A DNA stretch of 64,000 bases from Sycobia sp. Sy_11 (GCA_018907035.1 JACCIC010000053.1:2282501-2346500); one strand, 5' to 3'. Counted from the first letter of the stretch, positions 13,541 through 27,342 are shown. Program-made: numbers and translations. Notes: generated from the sequence alone by a model not told the origin.

Positions 13541-13840
13541 AAATAGAATTATATACTATAAATTTCTTCCTTTTTTGTTTGTTTTTTTTTCCTTTTTGGA
13601 GCGGCGAATCTAATCTACGCTGGTACAAGCATCGCTTCGCGCGGGGCGGACTTTTGCCGTGTTGGGCGGGCGCACGCGCTGTTGGTTCTGAAAATTTGCG
13701 CTTTCGCTTCATACCGCAGGTCAGTGTAGATAAGATATATATATATATATAATTTCGAACGGGGAACATACATCCTGGTATTTATAGAGCTTGTGTCGAG
13801 CATTTTTAGGGGTTCGAAAATTTTTGCCTGTCGCCCGCCG

Positions 13841-14906
13841 TCGGATTATGTTTTACAAGTGTAATAAAATTATATTTTTTATAATTGTAATCAAAAATTT
13901 ATACTTATACATTTTGCATCAGTTCATAGTATCTTTATTTTTATTCAAAATGTATAAATGGACGTATAGATATAAATTCATAAGATGTAAAGGTAAAATT
14001 ATCAACTGAATAATTATAGATAAATAAGGATTCTATTGTATGATGACAGTGTTAGATTTCGCGAGAGTCGAAAATTTCGATAAAAGTAATAATCGTGCGT
14101 CACAACATATGTTTCCCCGAAGTTCAAAAATTCCAAGTTGTAACATTTGCATAAAATTCGCGGCTCGCCGCGCGCAGCACAAAGCTCGACGGAGAAACAT
14201 GATTTTCGTTTTTGCCTCGAAACTTGCCGACGTAAATTTCCGGCCGATGTACAAAATCGTGTTTCTCGACATTCGAGAAATGCACTATTACATTGTTCTC
14301 CGATGAAATTACTCCGCGGCACAGATCGGTCGGGCGATTATTTCGCGATTACGTAGGACGTCGGACGTTATCGAAAGAAAAAGAAACGTCGCACCGATGC
14401 AAATTTTCGCGCAAAATTATTCCCCTTGAAATTATCTTTATCTAAAATAGCTCAACACGATTGGGCAACGTATATATATATAGACGAAAGTCGTTAATGG
14501 TTTTAAAATAAATAATATGAAAGCGCGTGATATCTAGCCATTAAAAGAGAATTTTCTATAACTTACATTAATGCAATAATTGCTTATAAACTGCTAAAAT
14601 TACTTGCTGTACGTTCCATACATCGTGATGCAAGGGGGAGCAGAAGATATATATTTTTTTTTTTTTTTTTGGTTATTTTTGACAATTGCTCAATAGGAAT
14701 AGCCGTGGCAGTTATTTTATGCAATTCGCCTGTATTTGGCGTGTATCAAATTACGATAAATATTGGGCGGCAAGTAGTTTCGCTCCCGCTCGCCTAGACC
14801 GTGAGGGTCAGAGGGGAGGCGGACCGACCACGCCACATTTCTTTCTATATTTACGCTTATATATATCGGGAAAAGGGCAAGGAAGTGAAGAACAGATATA
14901 GAGAGG

Positions 14907-14948
<42 letters not shown>

Positions 14949-15141
14949 GGAGAGAACGGAGCCCTCATAGCCCTGCCGCGCCGTCTTTACGAACTCCGAA
15001 GAACACCAGGCTATGATTCATATTCAGCGCGTATTCGAATTAATATATAGATATATATAGAGATATATAGCTCCTATACATTATACGGATATTCGCAAAT
15101 GTGCGCGCGACGCAGGCGTTTTCTTTTATTCCTTACCGAAT

Positions 15142-15213
<72 letters not shown>

Positions 15214-17100
15214 GCGTCGCTTCCAATACCTCATCGTCCACTCGGACGGATCATTCCCATTTGTGACATAATCGTTTGGCTTTTGTAGACGCGCGATTCT
15301 GCGCTTGCCGTTCTCGCATTTCGTTACACACGGAGAGCGTAATAATCGAGATCGTCAAAAGAAAAAATAAAAAAGGGCTGTTTAATAATTGTTTTATTTT
15401 GATTGTCGGGCGAACGTTGAAACAACTATGGCCCAATCTCGTGGATGATTATAGACGTTGTTTCTCAACGCAGCCTTTGTTAGTCGCTGCATGATGTAGT
15501 GCTGGTCACGCCGATTTCTAAAAGCAAACTGTTCACATCGTTAATTATTCACCGATATAGTAATCGATATTAATTAAGATGAGCCATTTGGAGAATTCGA
15601 TTTTTTACACATTTCAACGGCACGTCTCTTCCCCGTTTGCAATTACAATAAGATTCTTTTTCACGTTTACGTTGCAGACTCGTCTCGACGATGTAAGAAT
15701 CCTCGGTGGCTCAAGCAGGTTGCGAATCGACTCGATACGTTGGACTTAGCTTAGTGCAATATGGATGGACGAGATGGTAGACGATGCAGTCGGATCGTCC
15801 TTTCTTGAGGTATACGTGATATTTGTATAAATAATTTTAACGTGATGATAAACGAGAATAGTCTGACTGTCATTCTAATAGGACTTATAGACCGATGAAA
15901 GGATATTTGCCGATATATCGAAAGAAAAAACAGTCGATATAAGTATTTTTATTTTTCGCGTGTAAAAATTCATAAATAAAACTAGCATTTGTTCTTATAG
16001 CATTACTCTTACTCGACGTCGTGGACATGGCAAGCATTGAGGATGGAGGAGAAAGAGGTTTCTGTGTGCGTTAGACTACTCGTAAATTACGTTAGTTAGA
16101 AGAACGGAGATATTATTACGACCTTAATAGATACAATTTTTTTCCCCAGAGTATCGTGTCTATGGTCGATTTTATTATCATCCTTTCAATACATATTTTA
16201 CCAGGACAGTTTGTAGAAAGTTTAGATTCATTCATAATTGACCAGACCATAATTGATCGGATCAGTCGTTTCAATGTAGAGCATAATATATTGACTCCTG
16301 CAACACTCTGAATCCGTATATGTTCTATGTTCATCCCAATTACAGTACTCAAGTAAATTAATGTCTGTACAAACAAGGCGTTAATCTCTCGTCTACTTTT
16401 TTACCCATGATTCCAATTCAGTCGCAAGCCCGTATTGTGTTAAAATTGATGGTTAATTAAAGAAATGCAATACTTTTCGACAAATTCGTACCTTACTTTT
16501 TAAAATCAATTATTGTTCATTAATGTACTATGTAATCGAAAGACAAAATTCACAATTTGTATAATTTAGTTTTCCTTTACATGTATAAGCAAAATTTAAG
16601 ATATTCTGCATCGCATTTTTTAGCATTGGTATTACAAGGAATTGCTTAAAGTAAAGTTTAAGAGTCACTGCATCGATAGTTTAGATAATAAATTTACATG
16701 TTGTGTTTTTTACTCCATTAGTCCTAGAATTTTAATTCAAACAGTAACCGCAATGGTTTCGAATGAATTTATTACGTTATGAATTTTAATCAATTCATAC
16801 ATGCTGCAATTTCAAGAGAATTTCCAGCATCTGTGAAAGCGACATTAGATCAGCTGTGCGTCTATTAATATAGTGAAATTATTTTTAACATCATGTATGA
16901 ATCATTATCGAATAATCTTAAAATACGCCTAGCATTATTATACCAATAGATTTTTCTCCTTCTCGGTTATTTTAAAGTTCATTTTCTTCTTTCTATTTTG
17001 TAAATGAATTTTCTTCTGATTGTTTTCGTATGTACGCACTATTTATCATCAAGAGTACCATAAATAAATTTGAACCGTCATAAATATTAAAGTCATACGT
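13841..17100. other. Mixed-composition stretch, no gene established
   Basis: 14010-14420 and 15220-15800 have balanced composition. TA tracts lie at about 14915-14945 and 15170-15210, the latter preceded by a TATG run. An exon-like 132-bp segment (15678-15809) has splice-like edges but stops in all frames. Confidence 0.5.
15147..15210. repeat. Compound (TATG)n(AT)n tract
   Basis: A tetranucleotide run passes directly into AT dinucleotides. Confidence 0.9.
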
Positions 17101-17660
17101 CAGAACCGAGAATCACGTCATATCCGCTTCTCTCTCTGTCTCCCTCTCCCTCTGTTGTGCGCGCGCGCGCACTCGCGCGCTATAAAAGGGATAGATATAG
17201 ATGAATGAAGATTACTCGCAATGCCTCAAAATTTTGACGAAGAACTTTCGTCGATTTATAACTTTTATTGAATAACCCCGCGCCGTTCGGCGCATTCGTT
17301 ATTCGGTATTTTGGGCGTCTGCGAGAATTTTTGCTCATCGAGCACTCATCTTTTATTTATATATATATACACACACACACACACTTACACACACAGTTTA
17401 GTATGAAATTTCATTTTGTTAATAAAAATATATATTTGAATTTCGTATAAACAACCCGAATACTCTATAGATAGATCCCCAGACTTTCCATAAAATCGAA
17501 TTTCCCCGGAGAATTTCAAAGCAAACAGTTACATCAATCATGGCCCACCCCCTCTCCGCGCCGCCGGGGCAGCAACGATCGCCCCAAATAAAGCCCCGCG
17601 GCCAATCCATCACAATATAATTATTTAAGCGAAAGTTGCCTGCGTCTGAGTTAACAACTG

Positions 17661-17691
<31 letters not shown>

Positions 17692-18100
17692 CCGACGAAG
17701 TTTCAATGAATTTTCCAACCACCCCCCCCCCCGCCCCATGGCCCTGCCCCGTACGCTCGTAAATTCGTCGGCACGTCGGCCGCGGGTAAGTTTTGAAAAT
17801 CCGCGATTAAACAAAAATTTCCTACGAACTTGCGCCGTAAATATTCGTTAAAAAAAAAAAGAAGAAAAAAAAGGGCGGCGTCTCACCCCCCTCCCCCGTC
17901 CGGCCAGGCGAGACTTTGCGCCGCGCGCGCGCGCTTCGGGTAAGAGTTCTAGGTGTATACGCGACGAGGCGCGATTCGTCGAAGGTACATATGTAAGGAT
18001 CGATCGACGGTCGTTGTTGTGCACCCATCCATGCGCTCAGAGCAGTAATTTTCGATTTCGCAAATATATACGTATATATATATCTTTTTCAAAATTTCTA
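17101..18100. other. CpG-rich block, no gene
   Basis: Contains CG runs near 17160, a TA-AC compound tract at about 17357-17384, a CTG run at 17664-17691 and homopolymer A around 17850-17870. Confidence 0.55.
17664..17691. repeat. (CTG)n tract
   Basis: About nine CTG units, giving poly-Ala or poly-Ser in spurious frames. Confidence 0.9.
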
Positions 18101-20000
18101 TTTTCGAGGGTTTTCCTGTTTTTTTTTTTTTTTCGAAGCATATTTCTATTTTGAACGTGGAAAATGCATTTGATCATGGTTAAGCATAAAATAACTTTTC
18201 GGGCAATTGCGTTCAGTTGTCGATATAATGTTTATTAATATTTTGAACATAATCTACGGGCAATCCATTGCATTAACGGCGCTATCGCATGGCTTTGCGT
18301 TCAACAACGAAACTTGTATGGAAAAACAAAAATACTCGTTACAACTGAGAATACGAATTTGCTGGACTTCTACATTCGATAACATGTAGAAATAAATATA
18401 CTGAACTAAAAAAATTCTGTCAGTTTATTATTTAAGCAAACAAGTCCTGAATTTTCTTTTTATGCTTTATACTTACAATTCGTTTATACATTGGTATTTT
18501 CGAAAATTCTCAATAAGTAGGACCTTACCCCGTTTCGATTTTTTGGAAAGTTTACATTTTTCGAAATATGTATGAATAAATAAAAAAGTAAGTAGAAAGT
18601 TCATTGACAAGATGTCCTATATTAAGCTCCGTTAAGAAATATTTCAATATTGAGTACAAGATGCAGTTTATGTTTCGTTAATTAATTTAACAAGTGGCAG
18701 GCTTTCGGCACGATACCAATGACAAAGTACAATGCCAGAGTATATACTGAAAAATGTCTGTTATCAAGTAAATATTTTCTTGCTTTGCACTAAGTAAATT
18801 ATTTTCTTAAATTGAGAAAGTATACCCTTTTAAACGAAAGAAGTATTTACTTCACGCAGGAAGACTCCGCTTAAATTAAACCACGTCGTCTTAAATCTAG
18901 TGAGCATTGTCTTAATTTCAGAAAACCATTTACTTGATACAAAACAAGTAAAATATTTACTTGATATCAGGAAAAAAATTTTCTCAATGAATGATTAAAT
19001 TCTTGGTTTTTATCGGTACACTATGGCGCTCCGCGTTGTGGATCATATACGTTTAACGCTCGGTAGGTAGATATAGTTATTTTGCACCACATACGTTGGA
19101 TAGCGACCATGTCTTTCCGCGGGAGATCAGATTTTTCATACCAGGCTGCGCTGTCGCTCGTGTAGAAATTTTCGAAATATTTTTTCCACGCTTCGGACTT
19201 CTTTCCGACGCTACAGATTTAACGCGTCGTTAAATTAATTAATATTATTTATTATCGATGCAATTATATCGTCGGATGTGTTTTTTTAACGTTTCAGAAT
19301 AATTTATATAAGCTGTCGATGATTTATATAGGCGGCGTTGATATATTTAAATTTTGATCAGGTTTCCGGCGTCAGAAACGAAAATTCAAGACCTTCCGAT
19401 GATTTTGAATTTTCTTTTCGAAAACATCATATTATGTTCATTTTAGGATCAGTCCACTAACGGTTTAAGTATATTAGTTGATAATGCATAATAGACGAAG
19501 AATAGAATATTTACACATGTTTTCTCTTAACAATTAAAGTTCAAGAGATATAAATTTGAACCCTTGAAAACCCCTCGAGTGTCACATATTTGTATTCTGA
19601 CGTTAAACTATGCTATTATAAAAGTTAAAGACTTCATCCGAGACTAATAAAAATTTTACCATTACAAGGTGTAATTGATTCGAATTGCATGCGCATTTAT
19701 ATGTCTTATGTCGAAATATTTATGTTTTTCGAATGACGTTGACGATGGAAATGAAGGAAATGGACATTTTATGGGATTTTAAGACTCTGTGCTAAGTGCT
19801 AAATTGTTCATTAGTTGTAACGTTTTTCATACATAAACTTTTAAGCTTTTCATTCAAAACAAGGTACGATTCTTTAATATCTTATATATCATATACCGAC
19901 TTTGGAATCGTTTATTTAATCAGATTTCAGAATATGGGATAGAAAGCTGTGTTTCTATTAAAGTAAAATAAACCATGTAACGGGCGCACGGCGACGAGAA
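18101..20000. other. AT-rich stretch around the inverted-repeat element
   Basis: Apart from the foldback-like repeat at 18762-18966, nothing recognised. 19020-19200 is less AT-rich but has no supported frame. Confidence 0.5.
18762..18966. repeat. MITE-like inverted-repeat element
   Basis: The outer arms at 18762-18778 and 18950-18966 are perfect 17-bp inverted copies (TATCAAGTAAATATTTT). Similarity continues inward imperfectly to about 18820 and 18904, giving arms of about 60 bp around an 83-bp centre. The motif AAGTAAAT recurs several times. There is no coding capacity. It may be a non-autonomous DNA transposon or a foldback. Confidence 0.6.
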
Positions 20001-20960
20001 CCGCCTATTCTATTATAACTCTTGTAAACAAGCAAGGAGTTAGCCGATGTGCGCGCGTATAATAATTACGATAAGCGACGGGGAAGAAGGGGCGCATCTA
20101 GGCGTCCAGGGGCCCCGCGATGGCAGCATTTCATCAGGCATGGAGCGGGGGTGGATCCGCTCCTACGCAGACCTCGAGGGAGATGGAGGGGCGGGCTTGT
20201 CTAACGCGCGCGCGCGCGCGCGCGCCACTCACGAGTACGTATATAGAAAAGTGCCGGATCCTATAATTCACGGATGCGCTCGTCGTCGTCATCGTCGTTC
20301 TAGATATAAGTCTTTACAGCGTTCTCGGTTCCTGCAGAGGATAGACAACGCCTGTGAATATATATATATATGTATATATTTAGTTATGAGAGGGGACTAG
20401 CGGAAGAAAGAGAGAAACAGAGGGGGAGAGAGCTAGAAAGACAGAGAAACGATACGCAGAAGGGAGAGAGTCGAGAGACGCGTTGGGCCGCGTTGGGCAA
20501 AACGCGCGCGACGAGATAGCGCGCGCGGCAACAGAAGGAGGAGAGAACGGGACAAGGAAGGAGGGTGGGAGGGGGGAGGAGGAAGGCAGAAAGAACGAGG
20601 GGGTGTGCTCGCGCGAGCGGGGGGGGGCAGGCGACGAGGGGGGGGAGAGTGAGGAAGGGCGGGGGGGAGAGGTGAGCGCTCACGTGGTGGGGACCCCTGA
20701 CAGAGATGAATTCGTTTCATTTCACGCTGGGAAGCTCTTGCGCGTTCTCCCCGCGCGCGAGTCCGATGATTTACTGGGCTACAATGTGGTAACCCATGAT
20801 TTATCGCTACCAACACGCCGGCCGCCGACGCCGCCGCCGCCGCCGCCATACCTGGTCCATGACCACGTATGCGTCAGGACGCGGCGGCGGCGACGAAGAG
20901 CGCGCATTCACACACCGCGCGCGGCGTTCCACGCGGAACTTTGCTTCTTCGCTTCTTTGC

Positions 20961-20962
<2 letters not shown>

Positions 20963-21003
<41 letters not shown>
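20963..21003. repeat. (TA)n microsatellite
   Basis: Pure TA tract. Confidence 0.95.
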
Positions 21004-21005
<2 letters not shown>

Positions 21006-21098
21006 AATACCTGTGAGTGCGCACTGCCCCTCTATTCTCCTCTCGGTCCCCCCTCCGCCTGCTCACGCACTCTCTCTTTCTTATTTCCTCCGTAGGGA

Positions 21099-21106
<8 letters not shown>

Positions 21107-21147
<41 letters not shown>
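21107..21147. repeat. (GA)n microsatellite
   Basis: Pure GA tract. Confidence 0.95.
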
Positions 21148-21149
<2 letters not shown>

Positions 21150-21680
21150 CCGGCAAGGGAGAAAAAAAAGAAGGTGGGAGGTGCGAGCGAGAAGCCAATG
21201 TCGGCGAAGGGGTGGGGGATATACATATATGTATATTCAAATTTTACTCTTTGTCCGGGATGGGATTCCAAAATGCCCGAACGCGCTGCTGCGCGAGCCT
21301 TGGCGTCCGTAGCCCGCTTTGGGCGCTTTTTACCCGGAGATTTTAAGTCCCTCTCGTTCTCTCGCCCTCGCGCACTCCATCCCGTCCTTTCTTCTCTTTT
21401 TGTTCTTTCGTTTTCGATTTTTATTTCACTTTTTTTTCGTCCCCCCCCCTTTTTTTTTGAATCAGAACGAGAAACTCTCTCTTTGTGCGAGGTGTAACGG
21501 TGCACGCGCAGGGCTTTTCGATTTGAGATGTATTACGTTATTAAGGAGCCTTTTGTGCAGGTGGATTGTGCACCGAGCCGTAAATTCAGTTTTTTTTTTC
21601 TTGCCGAGCGCACCGGGCGATGTAAAAACTATTCGGCTGCTTAGCTTTTCATTCGGCGATGAAAAAGAAATGTATTTTAT

Positions 21681-22650
21681 ATCCAGAAAGAAACATGAAT
21701 AAGTTTGCAGTAAAATAAATAAATTATATATAATTGTAGTAATTAATTCAACGATTTTTATTGTTTAATAATTGTAGTGTACTATATTATGTTTTGGGAA
21801 ATCATAAAAATAAATTTCTTTATTAGAAATAAATCTCCATAACTTTTTGTTTAAAAATATAGAAAAATAGCTTTTTTTACAGTTTAAAACTATAATTACA
21901 AGGAGATACTGTGACATCTGACTGATAGATATGGATTAGGATCAGATAAGGGAAGTAATACCGAGTAGCTTCAAAAGAAGCTCTGCAAAGTTAAGCTCTA
22001 TCTTTTTAATATATGATACGCTTTCTTCCCTACAAATTGGTACTCTTTTCTGTATTGAAATTGGGTGTTCAGGGAAATTTCTTGAAAGAAAAATCCCCAT
22101 TTCAGGGCTGAATTTGTTGAAAGTATCGTAATTCAAGCACAAAAGTGCTAATAAACCTATAGCCACAAATGTAGAATATCTGTATTGCTGTTAATGGCAG
22201 TTCGATCCACTGGTCGGTATGCGATAGACAAGCCAATCATTCGATAACGCGAGTAAATTCGACCGAACCTCAATTGCCATCGAAACTAGATTAAGTTTGA
22301 GGAAATAAGTTAATTCGAAAAGTTTTACTTGAAATCATGTTCTATTTTAGAATCCTGCGTGAAAGTTAAAAAATTTCATGAAAAACATTTCTCCGACCAC
22401 GTGGTCTGTCTAACTTAAACAGGAAAATTATCTTAATTTGTAAGGAATCCATGTCCATATGTTGCGAATAGGAGCATTACAGGTCTTAAATTTTTGCAGG
22501 CCTTCCACGGTCGGAACGAGAACCGTCGCTCAATGTCCATCAATATGTCTCAACATGGAGTTTTTCATGTTCTCTAAATCTAGTTTCTCTATATGAAATT
22601 CCTGTAATTTTCAATGCATAATCAGTCGAACGTATAATTCAATTCTCCAG
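21681..22650. other. AT-rich stretch, nothing firm
   Basis: A 74-codon minus-strand frame at 21942-22166 has ordinary composition but no start context, splice sites or recognised similarity. Confidence 0.4.
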
Positions 22651-22807
22651 TTTGAAAATTCCAGCCCACCGAAGGCTCAATAGTTGCCGGTATCCTCCAT
22701 GGAATTTCTCCAAACTTGCTCGCCTAATACGTATGCAGCGATCATTGCAACATTGCCGTCGCGCAACTGCCGCAAATTCGTAATGGCCTGTACGGTACAA
22801 AAGTCCC

Positions 22808-22810
<3 letters not shown>

Positions 22811-22855
<45 letters not shown>
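22811..22855. repeat. (TA)n microsatellite
   Basis: Pure TA tract. Confidence 0.95.
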
Positions 22856-22860
<5 letters not shown>

Positions 22861-23299
22861 CACAACTTTAGTACAGCCCATAATTTGCGCAGACTTCAAC
22901 GTCCGCAAGTGTCGGTGGAACTTTAAGAAATCCGCCAGTCGTCTAGCGAACTACCGAACGTCCTTCCCCCTCCCCCCAGCCATCGCCGCCGACCGGCCAT
23001 CAGGGGGACGATCGCCGCCACCGCACCGTCCGAACTTCGCGTCTGCGGTCGCGGCGCGCTGCCCCCGTGCTCTTCCGTCAAGCAGCCGCCCTCGTCCTTA
23101 CATGCACACTAATACAGCGAACTGGCGTAAAGCACGGCTCCTTTGGAAACAGAGCGCGCGCGCGCCGCGCTCGGGTCTTATCCCGCAACTTTACTCCCGC
23201 CCGCCTAAGTTTCGCCGCGGCGCATGCCATGCTAAGGAGAAAATTCGAGAGAGAGAGAGAGAGAGACAGGTATTTCGCCGTGTTGCCTGTGAGCTCTGC

Positions 23300-23300
<1 letters not shown>

Positions 23301-23338
<38 letters not shown>
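23301..23338. repeat. (TC)n microsatellite
   Basis: Pure TC tract; a GA tract of opposite strand sense lies 35 bp upstream. Confidence 0.95.
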
Positions 23339-23342
<4 letters not shown>

Positions 23343-23872
23343 AAATTCGACCTACGAACCACGCGAAATCGCTTAACAACGCCCCCCTCCCCCCAACCCT
23401 TCCCCAACCGAGATTTATCATTGTACACACAGATGTACATAAACATACCGTAGAAACTTCGGACGTATAGTACCTGGGGCGCGCGCGCGCTGCGGAGAGG
23501 GTGTAGGGGGGGGGAAGGATGGGAGTAGGGCACCGCCCTTACACACTGTTAATTCCCGGGCGGGCCGCAAACGGCCCGCCCGCTCATTTTCGACAGGCGC
23601 GCGTTTAGGCAGCCGCGGCATTCGGCGCGCAGTACCCCCCCCCCCCGCATGCCGCGTCGCCACCATGCGGGCGGAGGCCGAGGCTTCCCGCGCAACGGAA
23701 AGCCCGCGACCCCGCGAGATTTATACGCGGTGCTCGGGGGATCGTTTGGCCGCTCACCGTCTCTCGCCGCTCGGCGGCGCGGCGGAGTTAGCGTTTTTTT
23801 TGACGGACGTCCCTCTCCCCGGCCCCGATAAACGAGCTCGGCAGTGGGTTCATTTTAATTTCTCGACAGAGG

Positions 23873-23877
<5 letters not shown>

Positions 23878-23915
<38 letters not shown>
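23878..23915. repeat. (GA)n microsatellite
   Basis: Pure GA tract. Confidence 0.95.
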
Positions 23916-23922
<7 letters not shown>

Positions 23923-24060
23923 AACAGAGAGATTATTTATAGAGATAAACCACTAGGGAGACGAATTTCTCGCCGACTCTTACGGTCCTCCGGATTTTTG
24001 TACGTGTGAGTGTGTATAAGAAAGTCACACAAGGATTCCGCGGAGGATTTTAACGGGATA

Positions 24061-24734
24061 AGATCCTCCAGTCAACTTGTGCGCTTGAATAAGATCCCAG
24101 ACACAATCGATCATTCTCTGTGTGAAAGAATGTAGATTTTTAACTGTGTGTAACGTCAACGAAGAGATGAAAAGAAAAAAAATTCTGTTTATAATTATAT
24201 ACACATGTAGAAAGCCGAAATGAATATAAGTATATATCTATATTCTGGAAGGAAATATAATAAATCTTTTGGAGGAAAAAAAGGAGAAATATTGCTTTGT
24301 GGGAAAAAAAAAGATATAATCAAACTAGTAATAGCGCATAAATGCGCGTACTAAATCAAAGATGGCCATATAGCTTGCGAAATTGTGTGTTTTTTTTTAA
24401 AAAGAAGGTTACAAATGCGTATACGCGGCATACAAAAACATTTTGTGTAAATTCTGCTAAGACTTCACATTATATCTGTCAAAAATAATTAATTTCTTGA
24501 TTATACGCCGTTCCTTTTTTTTTTTATTTGTCCTTTAATATCATTTCCTTTATACCGGCTGACAGGATCAATTTCGGCTCGAACAAATTACACAGGAACT
24601 TTTTACACTTGTTAAATATTCGATAGTTATGGCCTCTTGTGTAGTAATTTTCGCGCAGTAAGAAAACTTAAGCTACCTATTATACGCAAAACTTGCGAGC
24701 AGAGTGCGTTGATTTACGAGGTCGTAAAAGTGGC

Positions 24735-24765
<31 letters not shown>

Positions 24766-25498
24766 TCTCTCCCTCGCTCTAATCATTCGTCGAGTTTTTA
24801 GCGGTCGGAAAGCGTCGGACAAACTGTAAAGCGCGCAGCGAGAAAATGAGGAAATATGGGGGGGGAGAAAGGGAGATAGAGAGATAATGAGGAAGAGCTT
24901 GCGTAGGAACGCGCAGCGGTCACCGCGACTACACGAGACAGAATATGAGATAGAGAAGGTCGGAAGGTCCGTGCATGCACTGCGCAGGTATATACACCGT
25001 GTATGCATATGTATACGCGCGTGTGTGTGTGTGTGTGCATGTTTATATGTATGTATGTACGTATGCCTATGTACATATAACGTTTACGAGGTATACACCC
25101 GAGACTCGCGTCGACGTACATGCTACACAATAAAATGAGACCGTGAAGAGAGTCTATTTATTGTATGGCTCGCCTCCGACAAATTTAATCGCCCCCTCCC
25201 CTCCGTTTCATCGCGTTCCTCAATAATCTCGAAGTTATAAATATGCACAAGTCGGCTGCATTATCGATGCGGATCCTCGATTTGTTCGAGCTTCATTATG
25301 GGCGCTTTGTGGATCATCTGTGCCCACGTGACACAGGACTTGATTCTAATGGGGACAAAGTGTCTGAGGCCAAATGTTCGAAAAGAATTTGTTGATATAG
25401 ATTGGCTTACTTTTATGTTGAACCACTTAATACAATGTGTTAAATATTATGAGAACATATATATTATGTAAATACACGTGTACGATTTGATTTCCAGG

Positions 25499-25556
<58 letters not shown>

Positions 25557-26450
25557 AACCGTTTTTCATATCGAACTATAGTGATAAAAAAATTTTCGGA
25601 ATAAACGCTCCCTATTACGAGAATTGTTCGAAGCTCCGATAATTATTATTGTCACTGGTCAATGGCCGAAATACTTTCGTGTATCCAATGCGAAGCAATG
25701 GCATCCTTAAGGGGACGCCGAGGAGCTCGCGACGGTTCTCACTAAAGCGCCGGTCACCGTCACGCACTGTATTTTGCTACTTTCTTCTAGGTAGAAAATT
25801 AAACTGACATAAATTCTATTGCCAACAAGTTGTTCGTCATCCGCAATACTCCAAAATTGTTTCCTCCTCGATATTAGGACCTGTGGATCACTACGACATC
25901 CCGTTAAATATTACACAATCGTTACGTGGTTCAACTGTCGATCGGCATCATTACGAATTTTCTATAATCTACAGTTGTACGAATTATTGCGTTTGCAGTT
26001 GATTTGAGCTCGTTCGTTGAATCTTTCATAGGATTACCAAAGTCTTTTGCAATTCTTTTGCGGCATTCTGAGTCATTGACAATGCTGTGTGAATGGGTTT
26101 CCACGTTCAGTAGACCAATTCAGGGCAAGAAACAGCATGTTTTAGCTTGTTTTCTTTTTTTGACACAGCATAGTTGGGTGTCTTAAGGTCGCATAATTTT
26201 GTAACTATAGATTTCCCACGAGTCTGTTTTCTTCGCTGCATGTTTACGCATTTTGTTCATAGACTTTTTTCAAAATAATGCCTCAAGTAATGGATATTTT
26301 AATTATTAAAAGTTTTTTTTTTTTTTTAATATTTCATTATTGACCTTCAATTTGACAATAGGCGCATTCGACATTCTTTACAAATAGACACGATCATTAT
26401 CTTTAAGAAAAGAAAAAAATAGCGCGGTTATACAGAATTTCCTTTATTAA
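24061..26450. other. Mixed stretch, no gene
   Basis: A small CpG patch at 24700-25330 (CT-CG compound at 24735-24764, GT tract at 25018-25037) is flanked by AT-rich DNA with a TA tract at 25503-25553. 25660-26190 has balanced composition but only fragmentary frames. Confidence 0.5.
25503..25553. repeat. (AT)n microsatellite
   Basis: Pure AT tract, 51 bp. Confidence 0.95.
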
Positions 26451-26708
26451 TTGTTTTTCATCTTTGTGTTATCTGTCTCTTCCGCGAGAGGGTGCGGAGG
26501 AGGGGGCGGGGAGTTCTGGTAGAAACAAATATTTTCGGATCCCAAAGAAGATTAATTCGGTCCCTGTCGCGTGCGATACCCGGAGCAACGAGATAAAAGA
26601 GAACACCAATTTTAAACGTGCCATAACAATTCCGTCGTCATGAAATTTTATTCGGCAATGAATACCGAGTTCACACGTGCGCGATCCGAGGCGGACGCGA
26701 CTCACCTA

Positions 26709-26710
<2 letters not shown>

Positions 26711-26774
<64 letters not shown>
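26711..26774. repeat. (TA)n microsatellite
   Basis: About 64 bp with one interruption; among the longest in the window. Confidence 0.95.
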
Positions 26775-26861
26775 GTATTCCTGCGACTGGACTGCCAGGG
26801 AAAATAATTCAGCGCTTAATTTACTACGCGTACAGCTACGTATACTGTGTGGAATTGTGTG

Positions 26862-26864
<3 letters not shown>

Positions 26865-26917
<53 letters not shown>
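26865..26917. repeat. (CA)n microsatellite
   Basis: About 53 bp, continuing into a short AT run. Confidence 0.95.
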
Positions 26918-26926
<9 letters not shown>

Positions 26927-27288
26927 GTCAATTCAAAAGCGGTGAAAGCTTAATGATTCCGCGGCGGCGTGAAGAAACTGTGCGCGCGTACGAGGAAGGA
27001 GGCAGCGGCAGCGGCGGGCGTCCTGTCCCGCTCTGGCCGACGACCGCCGACACCGGTGAATAAAACATTAATCCCGGGCATTTGTCTCCGGGTCGGGATA
27101 TTAAGACTGCGTAGGTGGGCACGCCTGCGGGAGTTGCCATCCCTTCCCCTCCCGCCATTACGTTACCCGTCCCTGTCCTTGGGAGTTTGCATATTATACC
27201 ACCGCGTGCCTCCCCTCCGCTCGGTCCGCGCCGCCCCGAATATTGGATACAGTTTGTTTTCATTCGCCGTGAACCGTTACAATGAACA

Positions 27289-27290
<2 letters not shown>

Positions 27291-27337
<47 letters not shown>
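27291..27337. repeat. (TA)n microsatellite
   Basis: Pure TA tract; a second lies 36 bp downstream. Confidence 0.95.

Positions 27338-27342
<5 letters not shown>

Larger units (their letters stand above)
11431..13840. other. Large CpG-rich, repeat-dense block, no gene
   Basis: Tracts: TA 11447-11492, CT 11808-11843, AAT 12083-12121, GA 12437-12465, CT about 13003-13021, GA 13139-13168 and TA 13490-13536. The longest open frame here (234 codons, minus strand, 12632-13336) is compositional. Confidence 0.6.
20001..21680. other. CpG-rich, purine-skewed block, no gene
   Basis: CG run 20204-20225, G-rich and GA-rich from 20400 to 20690, GCC run 20821-20847, TA tract 20963-21003 and GA tract 21107-21147. 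All long frames run through these repeats. Confidence 0.6.
22651..24060. other. CpG-rich block, no gene
   Basis: TA 22811-22855, GA 23247-23266, CT 23301-23338, GA 23878-23915 and a C run at 23635-23646. Confidence 0.6.

Noticed and set aside
16116..16376. 86-codon minus-strand frame
   Set aside because: No start context, domain or neighbouring exon; probably chance.
20483..21505. Several overlapping frames of 100-177 codons on both strands
   Set aside because: All cross the GA, GCC and TA tracts and reflect composition; both strands are open at once.
21942..22166. 74-codon minus-strand frame
   Set aside because: Ordinary composition but isolated, with no splice signals or recognised similarity; expected by chance in this length of DNA.
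22856..23533. Overlapping plus and minus frames of 128-162 codons
   Set aside because: Driven by CpG content and GA/CT tracts; no splice or start context and no recognised family.
25660..26190. Balanced-composition region with two small frames, suspected transposase remnant
   Set aside because: Translation of both strands gave no motif that I could name.
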